Position numbers and translations under genes: made by a program. Shown piece by piece: positions 34,901 through 46,900 of a DNA stretch of 64,000 nucleotides. The DNA lies in assembly GCA_949316235.1 (NCBI GenBank), contig OX438743.1, positions 26,719,771 to 26,783,770 of the forward strand, in the 5' to 3' direction. Source of the stretch: Oegoconia quadripuncta. Its lineage: Eukaryota > Arthropoda > Insecta > Lepidoptera > Autostichidae. Numbering within the stretch: position 1 is the stretch's first letter; each line of letters begins with the position of its first letter. The notes beneath the pieces were generated by a model that saw only the letters and a program-made list of their open reading frames with translations, did not search any database and was not told the DNA's origin.

Positions 34901-37900
34901 TGATACATTAACTTATAAATATGATCACTGTGATCAGCCAAATTGGCATACAAATATTAGTCATGTTAAAATAATCGTGAAATTTAATAAACAGCAGACT
35001 AAATTACGTCCGCTTAACAATAACAGTAACATGGAATGAATTAATATTAAACAATCATGTAAATTAAATTTTAAAATTATGTATTATTTTTATGATAATG
35101 GCTGCATGTATGTTAACAACAAAAAAATCCCACCAAAAACATTCTGTAAAAAACTAGCCAAGTCTCGATGGAGCTGCTTGATTATCTCTAAAAAGTAATG
35201 AAATCTATACAAAGTCGTGCCAAGTGTAAGGTGCCTTACTGCGATTTCTTTATTATTATAGTTAATGTTGTGTGACTTGGCCGTTGAAGGGTACACAGGG
35301 GTACAAAACCAGGTGCTCCATGACACCATTGCACCAATCTGTCGCCAGAACCGCTATTAATGTTATTAATTATGTTATTAAGAATGTTCAACGGCAAACT
35401 ATTAGCGAATAATCTGTGTGGCGTTTACATAACATTCTTTATACGTTAGTGGCTTTATCAAGCCTACAATTGACTGGTTATTGAATCAACGTTATCCAAG
35501 TGGCAATTTTCCATCGTCAATGCGTAGCGGTTTTGGCGACAGATTGGTGCAATGGTGTCATGGAGCACCTGGTTTTGTACCCCTGTGTACCCTTCAACGG
35601 CCAAGTCACACAACATTAACTATAATAATAAAGAAATCGCAGTAAGGCACCTTACACTTGGCACGACTTTGTATAGATTTCATTACTTTTTAGAGATAAT
35701 CAAGCAGCTCCATCGAGACTTGGCTAGTTTTTTACAGAATGTTTTTGGTGGGATTTCACTTCTTTTTGTAGAAACGTGGGCATATTATATGTATGCCCAC
35801 GTTTCTACAAATATACTTGATACTGAAAGTTGAGTCAGTTCTACCATACACCAAGAAAGATATTTAATGGAAGAGACAAGACCCGTCTTTGGGCATACCA
35901 ACTACTTGGTAGCCACTAAGTTCATCGTCGTCTTTTAATATTATCGACATTTTTTACGATAATTATTATCTTGCGAAATCAAACACAATTAAACTCAACG
36001 ACCTTTAGTATATGGACAACAAATCAGAAATACCGATAATATTTAGACTAAAACCTACTTATATCTTTAAGACTTCTTTTGTCTTAATAAAAAAAACTTA
36101 AAGAAAATATTACTCTGCCTACTCAATCTATACAAACTATAAGCAAAACGTTAACTCTTAATTATTAGACAAGTGTCAATATAATTAATTATCAATGAAC
36201 TTTCTACCAAAGGTACTACCTACCTAGTACTGAAATACAGCTAAATTAATGATATTTTTAAACGAAACGAAGTAATATCTAACTAAATAAACTAAACTAG
36301 AATACTAGAAAAGTACTTATGAACACGAACGCGATTCGAAGTACTGCCTAACTGTAAATTAAACCTAGAAAACTAAAAGTAGGTACTAAATAATTAACAA
36401 TTAAATAAAGTATTCAATTGAAACTTCTTTTAATTCTGATAATTAAGTAATAATCAGTAATCCGTCACGAACCATATAATTCCTAACCTGTTTAAATCTT
36501 TCAATTAATATAATAACAACCTGCCAATTAACCTTAGCAAACCTCACGAAATAATCAGCGAAATCAACGAAATGCAAATAATCCCTCCTAATCCCTAGCA
36601 AACATTTTCAAGCGCAATAGAAGAATGTCGTAAACGACTGTAACGCGGCCGGTTGTCACTTTGCCATATAAGGTTATCGGAAAAACAAAACGTAAGCGCG
36701 TTTTAAAATACAGTCAAAAATCAGCGTGCGGGTATCACCGCCACTCTTAGCCAATGCATTATATTTTGACCAAATTTTCGTTTGTTTATTTAATTTGTGT
36801 AATGTTCGAGTAGAATAAAATTAATCGTTTGACTATTTCTTCTTGTAAACTTGTAATACGTATAAGTAAGTATAAGTATAAAAGCCAGTCTAGTCTTATC
36901 CAGAGTTTTCCTTTAATTTTATTTATATTCGTATTAAAAGCAGAAGGGGAGGCATTCGCCCAGCAGTGGGACGCTATAGGCTAGATTAAATTAGAAGATG
37001 TGTCCCACTAGGCTGGACAGTCGATTTTTTTATGTACCAATAGTAGAAGGGGGCATTACCATATCTCTAATACAGCTGGGACCAGCTGAGGGTTCTTCGT
37101 CAGATATAAAGTTAATCGTTCGACTATTTCTTCTTGTAAACTTGTAAGTATAAGTATAAAAGCCAGTGTAGTCTTATCCTGAGTTTTCCTTTAATTTTAT
37201 TTATATGCGTATTATAAGCAGAAGGGAAAGCATGCGCCCAGCAGTGGGATGCTATAGGCTAGATTAAATTAGAAGATGTGTCCCACTACGCTGGATTTTT
37301 GCAATGACAGTCGATTTTTCTATGTACCAATAGTAGAAGGGGGCATTACCATATCTCTAATACAGCTGAGACCAGCTGAGGGTTCTTCATCAGATACTTC
37401 AGACCTTCGATTTTTGACATCAAATGAAGCGGCCCACCAAGTTGAACATTTTTTGTAAAGGCGGTATATGTCGATCTCTAATAGTTTGGTTGGGTTCTTG
37501 TGTTTCCTAATCAGGGTCACCAGGTACTCCAGATCTTCGATTATCCTAGTTTTTATAGTTTTCCCTTTATGTGGCCATTAAACCATAACTCTGTACCAAA
37601 TTTCAGCTCTCTGAGTTTATGGGAAGTACTAGTTCTATTTTGATGATCATGAGTGAGTGAGTGAGTGAGTGAGTGTCATAAATGCGAAACTTTGCTTTCG
37701 CTTAACTTCGGAACTAAATGACCTACAGACTTGAAATTTTGGATTTTAAGTATGTGATTATAGCTTACTGGATGACGAAAATTTCTGCGTTCTAGTCTTA
37801 TCCAGAGGTTCTAAAATAGGGGCCTGAAAATGCCGCGAAATGGTTCCAGTAAAGGATGGTACGGCAGTGTTTGCTTCGCGCTCGACTTGGCAGGGGCACT

Positions 37901-40900
37901 GCCGTGCCCCCAGATATAAAAAAAAACATTTAATTTCAATCTTGCTATAAAATGTCATAGTTAATTAAGTAGTTTACTACAATGTCAATTTATAATTTTA
38001 ATTGATTTAATCTATTTCAGTTTTTTATTGGATGAACATAATTGGATCATGGCAGTATATATATACCCCGCTTTTGGAGACCCTATTCCGAAGATTTATA
38101 CTACAGCAAGAATTCGAACCAATATTCCCGTTCGCCTGCAGCTTCCCATTCAATCCAAATAAGAACTGGCTTATTTATATCACTGTATATGTCGCGGAAA
38201 GTATTACTAGTAAGTTAGTCTCCTTTATGTAGGTTACTATTATCAAAGACAGGGTTATGATATTTACATGTATGCGAGATTCTTTATACATATGAAGAAT
38301 CTCAACGGCTAAATGAATTTTAATCATCATATCATCCACAGGCAGCTCACTGCTTAACATAGGCCTCCCCCATAGAATTCCAGAGTGGCCGGTTGGAAGC
38401 GACTTGCAAAGCTTTGTTGCAACCTTTACCTCAATCACACCTGATGTTAAGTGAAGATGAGGTCGAAGGTGGAGGCGTACTGACCCGGAAACCCCAACAC
38501 ATTTGGGGGACTGGCTATCTTATCTTTGACAACTGCCATCATCATCGAGCTATAATGCCCTTCCCTTCAACTTGCTAAATCGCCGGGCCATGTCCAGTGA
38601 CCTACGTTCTTCTACAGATTTCTTCATTTTAATCAATGGGGTTTTAATCGATTCGTCTAACCTGCGATGGTTATAGACCAGGTTTTGTTTTATTAAAACC
38701 AAAATGGCGGCTATAAAATACAAAATGAGGGTAGAGACAAAAAATAAAAATTGGGTACCATATTTATTGGTATCGTCATCATTAGCCCGTAAACATCCCA
38801 CTGCAGGGATATAGGCCTTCCCTCGTATATGAGGGAGTATGGGCCATAGTCCGCCATGCTAGCCTAACGCGGGTTGGGAGACTTCACCTGCCTTAGAATT
38901 TTTATTTCTCAGGCATGCAGGTTTCCTCACGATGTTTTCCTTCACCGTTTAAGAACAGTCGGAGAAATTCACATAAGTAATTAAATTAAATTTAAAACTC
39001 AGTGGTACATGGCCTGCCTGGGAATCGAACCCGGACCTCCCAAATTGGGAGACCGCGTCTTAGCCGTTGAACCACCGACGACGATTTATTGGCATAACCA
39101 AAGTATATTAAAAATCACGCGCTCTAAGTACTTTGGTATATCACTGAATAGATCTTTCAAATTCAGGACGATATCTCAAGACAAGACTATCCATTTTTTA
39201 TTCTGATTATCCATATTTACCTCAACTAATATTATAAATCTCACCTAATTTAATAAGTGCGAAAGTTTATGCGTGTGTGCATACACATGTGTGTATGCAT
39301 GTATGTTTAATATGTCTTCACGCCTAAACGGCTGGACGGATTTGGATGAAATTTGGTTGGTAGATGGATTAGGACCTGGATTAACACAGGCTACTTTTTT
39401 TAGCTCAACCGGTTTTCATGAAATACGAATACGACGACGTACGATATCGCGGGCAACAGTCAGTGTTTTTATAGGATAAACCAATTCACTTGCGCCATGG
39501 GAGCATCACGTTTTGACCTTACCTCGTGTGTGTTTTAGTTACATGCAGTCACGGTAGATTATATAAGTACGGCTTGAAATCAGTGACAGAGAGTCTGACA
39601 CTGATCGCCTAATCCGCACTCGACCCGTACGTAGATTATCGTCCAAACCTACACCCATCTAGTGAGAGGAGCCTCTGCCCAAACAATGGGGACGTAAGGC
39701 TATTAATGGTGCGAATTCCACGAGAGGATTCATAGCGATAGCCGCCTCCGTGGCTCAATGTAAAGAACATTGGGTTTACGATTCGGAGGTCGCGGGTTCG
39801 ATCCCTAGCGGGGTACATGTTTAAGTACTCGGTTTGGATGGTAGGGCATTTTAAATGTCCGCCTGGTTGGCTAGCTAGCTACCAAAATCTTATCTAAATC
39901 TGCCGCCAAGCAGCAATGTTAATAGCATTGTTGTGTTCCGGTAGTCTGAGATAAGATAGCCAGTCCCCAAATGTGTTGGGGTTTCCGGATCAGTACACCT
40001 CCACCTTCGACCTCATCTTCACTTAACATCAGGTGTGATTGAGGCCAAGTACCAACCCGTTGTGCATAAAAAAAAATTCCTCTAATTTCCACGCTGCCAT
40101 GGTGGGCTACCACCATCTTATCAAAAACTGCCGCCAAGCAGCAATGTTAATAGCATTGTTGTGTTCCGGTTGTCCGAGATAAGATAGCCAGTCCCCCAAA
40201 TGTGTTGTGGTTTCCGGGTCAGTACGCTTCGACCTCATCTTCACTTAACATCAGGTGTGATTGAGGCCAAGTACCAACCCGCTGTGCATAAAAAAATTCC
40301 TCTTAATTCCACACTGGCATGGTGGGCTGATGCTTGTACATTTTCCGGGATTTCGTACCTCAATATGGATAACTGAACCGTTATAGACTCATATTATCCG
40401 TCTGTCTTTCCTTTTGTTGAAACCTGTTATCTGAAACGGCTCGAGGCATCAAGTTTAAATTAAACGAATACTCGTACACTGTTCTAAAAAAAATTATATT
40501 GGAACTGCAGATCAATAAAACTTATAGGGTACTGGTATCATCACAACTTCCGGAAAATTTGGCGCGACGGATGATCTTATGGCATACTACATAAATAAAG
40601 AAATAAAAACGAAAATCCCACAAACTAATCTCTAGTTTAACTAATGTTATAAATGCGAAATTTTGGACGTTTGTTTGTTGCTCAATCGCGGCGAAACGGA
40701 TGAACGGATTTGGTTGAAATTTTGGTACATAAAAAAAAAAAAAAAAAAACAAAATACAAAATACTCTGAATAGTAAAGACATAGGACATTTTTTTCCCGA
40801 TAAAGCGCGATAAAACTATTCCACGCGATTTCGCTCCTGGGCTCTGTCGCTACGGCGGCGAGAGGGACATCAAGGGGTTTTAGTCGGTAGGTCGGCGTGA

Positions 40901-43900
40901 TGCCGGAGTCCGACATACCCCGCCCTTCATCCCATGTGGGGGGCGGGGACGCATGAGCGTTTCCCCTTGTATAAAAAAAAAAAAAAAAAAAGGCGAAGAC
41001 ATGGGCGGGAAGTTAGTTTACAATAATTTTAATTTTGCAGCTTTTTTTCATGTATATGTTGGAGGCCTATGTTCAGCAGTGGACATACTGTGGCTGACAT
41101 TGTATTTAATAATAGTACATTTTATTAAAATTTGTGATTATTTTTCAGTGTTACACATAGTATACATCTACTTGGGAGCGGAACTTCTTATGATAACCCT
41201 ATGCGCCCACCTCAGTACAGAATTCACTCTCCTACAAGAGGACTTGTTACATGTCAGACCTACGTCACTCAAAAATAGGTGTGACGTAAATGGTGGCAGG
41301 CATTATGAGCGGCGGATGAAAGACATTATTAAGAGGCATCAGAATGTAATAATGTATGTTGAATTAATTATGTGGTTTTGCAATGTGTGATTTAACCGCC
41401 TCCGTGGCTCAATGTAAACAATATTTGGTTTACGTTTCGGAGGTCGCGGGTTCGATCCCCAGCGGGGTACATATTTAGTACTCGGTTTGGTTGGTGGTAG
41501 GGCATATTAATGTCCGCCTGGCTAACTACCACCATCTTATCTAAATCTGCCGCCAAACAGCGTTGTGGTCAGTCCCCGAAATAAGATGGGGTTTCCGGGT
41601 CAGTACGCTACCAGCTTCGGCCTCATCTTCACTTAACATCAGGTGTGATTGAGGTCAAGTGCTAACCCCTTGTGAATTAAAAAAAATTTAAAAAAATTGA
41701 ATCACGAATAATTGGCAAAATAAGTAAAATCAATCCCACCAAAAACATTCTGTAAAAAACTAGCCAAATCTCGATGGAGCTGCTTGATTATCTCTAAAAA
41801 GTAATGAAATCTATACAAAGTCGTGCCAAGTGTAAGGTTCCTTACTGCGATTTCTTTATTATTATAGTTAATGTTGTGTGACTTGGCCGTTGAAGGGTAC
41901 ACAGGGGTACAAAACCAGGTGCTCCATGACACCATTGCACCAATCTGTCGCCAGAACCGCTATTAATGTTATTAATTATGTTATTAAGAATGTTCAACGG
42001 CAAACTATTAGTGAATAATCTGTGTGGCGTTTACATAACATTCTTTATACGTTAGTGGCTTTATCAAGCCTACAATTGACTGGTTATTGAATCAACGTTT
42101 TCCAAGTGGCAATTTTCCATCGTCAATGCGTAGCGGTTCTGACGACAGATTGGTGCAATGGTGTCATGGAGCACCTGGTTTTGTACCCCTGTGTACCCTT
42201 CAACGGCCAAGTCACACAACATTAACTATAATAATAAAGAAATCGCAGTAAGGAACCTTACACTTGGCACGACTTTGTATAGATTTCATTACTTTTTAGA
42301 GATAATCAAGCAGCTCCATCGAGATTTGGCTAGTTTTTTACAGAATGTTTTTGGTGGGATTTCACTTCTTTTTGTAGAAATGTGGGCATATTACATATAT
42401 GCCCACGTTTCTACAAATATACTTGATACTGCAAGTTGAGTCAGTTCTACCATACACCAAGAAAGATATTGAATGGAAGAGACAAGACCCGTCTTTGGGC
42501 ATACCAACTACTTGGTAGCCACTAAGTTCATCGTCGTCTTTTAATAATATCGACATTTTTTACGATAATTATTATCTTGCGAAATCAAACACAATTAAAC
42601 TCAACGACCTTTAGTATATGGACAACAAATCAGAAATACCGATAATATTTAGACTAAAACCTACTTATATCTTTAAGACTTCTTTTGTCTTAATAAGAAA
42701 AACTTAAAGAAAATATTACTCTGCCTACTCAATCTATACAAACTATAAGCAAAACGTTAACTCTTAATTATTAGACAAGTGTCAATATAATTAATTATCA
42801 ATGAACTTTCTACCAAAGATACTACCTACCTAGTACTGAAATACAGCTAAATTAATGATATTTTTAAACGAAACGAAGTAATATCTAACTAAATAAACTA
42901 AACTAGAATACTAGAAAAGTACTTATAAACACGAACGCGATTCGAAGTACTGCCTAACTGTAAATTAAACCTAGAAAACTAAAAGTAGGTACTAAATAAT
43001 TAACAATTAAATAAAGTATTCAATTGAAACTACTTTTAATTCTGATAATTAAGTAATAATCAGTAATCCGTCACTAACCATATAATTCCTAACCTGTTTA
43101 AATCTTTGAATTAATATAATAACAACCTGCCAATTAACCTTAGCAAACCTCACGAAATAATCAGCGAAATCAACGAAATGCAAATAATCCCTCCTAATCC
43201 CTAGCAAACATTTTCAAGCGCAATAGAAGAATGTCGTAAACGACTGTAACGCGGCCGGTTGCCACTTTGCCATATAAGGTTATCGGAAAAACAAAACGTA
43301 AGCCCGTTTTAAAATACAGTCAACGCCATCTAGCGACGCGTGCGGGTATCACCGCCACTCTTAGCCAATGCATTACATTTTGACCAAATTTTCGTTTGTT
43401 TATTTAATTTGTGTAATGTTCGAGTAGAATAAAATTAATCGTTTGACTATTTCTTCTTGTAAACTTGTAATAAGTATAAGTATAAAAGCCAGTCTAGTCT
43501 TATCCAGAGTTTTCCTTTAATTTTATTTATATTCGTATTAAAAGCAGAAGGGGAGGCATTCGCCCAGCAGTGGGACGCTATAGGCTAGATTAAATTAGAA
43601 GATGTGTCCCACTACGCTGGATTTTTGCAATGACAGTCGATTTTTCTATGTACCAATAGTAGAAGGGGGCATTACCATATCTCTAATACAGCTGAGACCA
43701 GCTGAGGGTTCTTCATCAGATACTTCAGACCTTCGATTTTTGACATCAAATGAAGCGGCCCACCAAGTTGAATATTTTTTGTAAAGGCGGTATATGTCGA
43801 TCTCTAATAGTTTGGTTGGGCTCTTGTGTTTCCTAATCAGGGTCACCAGGTACTCCAGATCTTCGATTATCCTAGTTTTTATAGTTTTCCCTTTATGTGG

Positions 43901-46900
43901 CCATTGAACCATAACTCTGTACCAAATTTCAGCTCTCTGAGTTTATGGGAAGTACTAGTTCTATTTTGATGATCATGAGTGAGTGAGTGAGTGAGTGAGT
44001 GTCATAAATGCGAAACTTTGCTTTCGCTTAACTTCGGAACTAAATGACCTACAGACTTGAAATTTTGGATTTTAAGTATGTGATTATAGCTTACTGGATG
44101 ACGAAAATTTCTGCGTTCTAGTCTTATCCAGAGGTTCTAAAATAGGGGCCTGAAAATGCGGCGAAATGGTTCCAGTAAAGGATGGTACGGCAGTGTTTGC
44201 TTCGCGCTCGACTTGGCGGGGGCACTGCCGTGCCCCCAGATAAGGCTCCGTTCTTCGTTCGGGAATTTCTCTGCACAATTTCCATACAAACCCGATCTAC
44301 GTTTAGTCTGCTGCGAGAACAATTACCGTACATATAATAAGTAATGCGGATCCAAAAAACTACTAAACCGATTCTAATGAATTTTCAAGAGGAACAATAC
44401 GAGAGTCTCCCATTTTGTATAAAAAACAATTCACGTCAAACGACCGTCAAATCTCAGAGTAATCGTCTACCGATTATTAGTATGTAAGTAAAAGCTTTTT
44501 AAAAAGGTTTAAGTTATTCTATGGCCCATGACGAATTGCAATTACGACGCACAACAAACGATTCCTATTTTTAATCGATTTCAAAATGGACGAGGTTCTC
44601 TATTCAGGCGTATTTCTATTATCATAAAATGTGGACATACATAACTCGGGTATACATGTCCGTATTCATCAGGCTAACATATGCCTTTAGCGAGATTCGA
44701 ATCCGCTACGGCGTTTAGACATAGCGGGCAGGGTCTGAGCCGGATGTAAACGACGAGCGTTTATAGGAGATAGAATTGTGGATTAAACTGTGAAAAAAGG
44801 GGTATTTTATGAGAATTTTTGGAAATAAAAGTAGTTGACACTTCAGTTAGCAGCTCAACAGCAAGAAACAATGTAATAATGTGTCAAAGGCATCACAGTT
44901 AATAAAATATAAAATAGTAAAAAGATACAAAAGAAGTGCGTTGCGCACATCTACTGCACCAAACAGGTCGTCAATATGTCAAATGGGAGCACACTAACCG
45001 TATTTCAGACTAGCTGCTTTCTCCTCTAGTATCAGTAGTCCAATTGAGTAGTCCGATGATCAAACTACTGAGACTTTTTCGGCTTAGTAGTCCGATGATG
45101 CAGATGATTTTTTTTTTTTTATATGAGAGGGCGGCAAACGAACATGCGGGTCACCTGATGGAAAGCAATCACCGCCGCCCATGGACACCCGCAACACCAA
45201 AAGGGTCACAGATGCGTTGCCGGCCTTTGAGGAAGGTGTCTACCCCAGAATAAGTAGGGCAGCCTGAGCGACGAGGGATTCTCCAGCACTAATAGTGCTG
45301 GTACCCTCCTGGGGTACTAACTCTTTAAATACCGCTACCATTCTGGAGAGAGACTGGAAGGTGGGCCACCGGCGCCCTCGCTCACCGGACGAAGCGCAGT
45401 GGCAAAATGCCACTACTCAGACGTCGGTCTTCTGCGAGAGGGTGGTACTTCCCCGGTCGAGCCGGCCCATTCATGCTGCAAGCTTAATAGCTTACAGCGT
45501 GGCTCTGCCACTACATTATGATTATAGATCATCGGACCACTGAGCCTTTTAGTCCGATTATTTACACATTTCGATCGACTTCCCGAAATAAGAAATGGAT
45601 GCGGTAGTATTAACTTTATTTTTGAATATTTAGACTTGCATATTTATTTTTTCCAACAAGCTAAATATAAAGCAATTCTAGTCTTTGTTATGCCAACTTT
45701 TACTCGACTGCCCAAAAAAGGAGGGTAATGTTACTCGAGTGTATGTATGTTCGTTCATTTGGCTAAACGGCTTGACCGATTTCGAAGTGCATGGTGTTCT
45801 TAGATTCTTTTTTCGTTGTCCTTAAATTTTGATGCCCGGAGAGTCATAGAATATATTTTATGTTAAAAAAATACAACATGGCGTCCGCAAAATACGAAAT
45901 ATGCAGTCGGTTTTTTGGTTTTTATATACTTAAATAGTTATATAACTGAATATTTGTATCGTATTAATTGTATTGTAAATAACTAACAATAAGGTAATGG
46001 CTTCACCACGCGCTTGATTAAGGTTTCTAACTTCATTGTCAAAATTAGTATAATATTATTTTGGTATTTTATATTACACAAATATATAACAAGTAACAGT
46101 AAATGCATCGTGCACTAAATATAATATATAGCATTAATTAATATATTTTAGGATAAATTATTTTGTAATGCTACTAACTACATTTAGATACTTATTGTAA
46201 TAACTGTAGGTAATATTGTTAAACTTAGTTTAGGTATATTCAACCTTTGGTGTAAAATTAAACCAATTTTGTACTACTGTCTATATCTTCGAAATAGTAA
46301 CCTGTGGATAACGTTGCTGGTTGTACAATGATCCACATCATTTTGTAAAACTAGATTAAGCATATAAATTGTGCAGCTGTTTGTTGTCCTTAATAAAATA
46401 AAATAAAAAAACATTAAAATATTACTAATTATAATATTCTTACAGGTTATCACGAGATCTGGATGAAATATTCAACAAGATGATATTCATTAATTTGATA
46501 TTTGCTACAGTGACTATATGCTTTTTTGGATTCGTTGCGAAGGTAGGTATGGGGCTTCATCTACCACATAACACCTTTTAGTTATGCTGAGATGGTGGAG
46601 TCGAAATGATGAGCCACTTATGATTGATAAGATATGATTCATTGTTCTAAACACTGATTCACATATACACTCTGTTAACTGACATTTATTACTAGATGAT
46701 TTTTTTTATGGACAACGGGTTGGTACTTGCCCTCAATCAGACCTGATGTTAAGTGAAGATGAGGTCGAAGGTGGAAGCGTACTGACCCGGAAACCCCAAC
46801 ACATTTGGGAGACTGGCTATCTTATCTCTGACAACCGGAACACAACAATGCTATTAACATTGCTGCTTGGCGGCAGATTTAGATAAGATTGATTAGTATC

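Larger units (their letters stand above)
35126..37916 (+). mobile_element. Foldback/OTU element, copy A
   Basis: A 2791-bp unit inside receptor intron 2. Left end: two 231-bp inverted arms (35126-35356, 35525-35755) around a 168-bp spacer. Then a 20-bp perfect hairpin (35765-35811), an OTU-like protein scrap on the minus strand, about 1.5 kb of AT-rich non-coding DNA, a GAGT microsatellite (37650-37676) and a GC-rich 3' hairpin GGCACTGCCGTGCC just before the end CCAGATA. Copy B (41732-44242) is very similar but has different flanks, so both moved by transposition. It has no transposase or Rep-helicase, so it is non-autonomous. The 3' hairpin and the OTU part suggest a Helitron/Helentron relative; that is inference. 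Confidence 0.75.
38210..41148 (+). other. Odorant receptor intron 3, contents
   Basis: Almost all repeats: RTE tail (38330-38400, minus), partial family A SINE (38425-38535, minus), family C SINE (38773-39085, minus), Helitron-like tail (39195-39480), family A SINE (39743-40076), a second partial family A copy (40077-40320), a further Helitron-like part with A-run (40640-40850), a GC-rich SINE-like repeat (40855-40990) and an RTE tail (41055-41100). Confidence 0.65.

Noticed and set aside
35552..35833. Gene for the MVSWSTWFC... protein
   Set aside because: The same frame appears mirrored on the other strand and again in copy B, because it lies in 231-bp inverted arms; no domain or start context supports it.
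45295..45543. 82-residue plus-strand ORF
   Set aside because: It is the opposite strand of the family L LINE 3' end and the sequence just after it.
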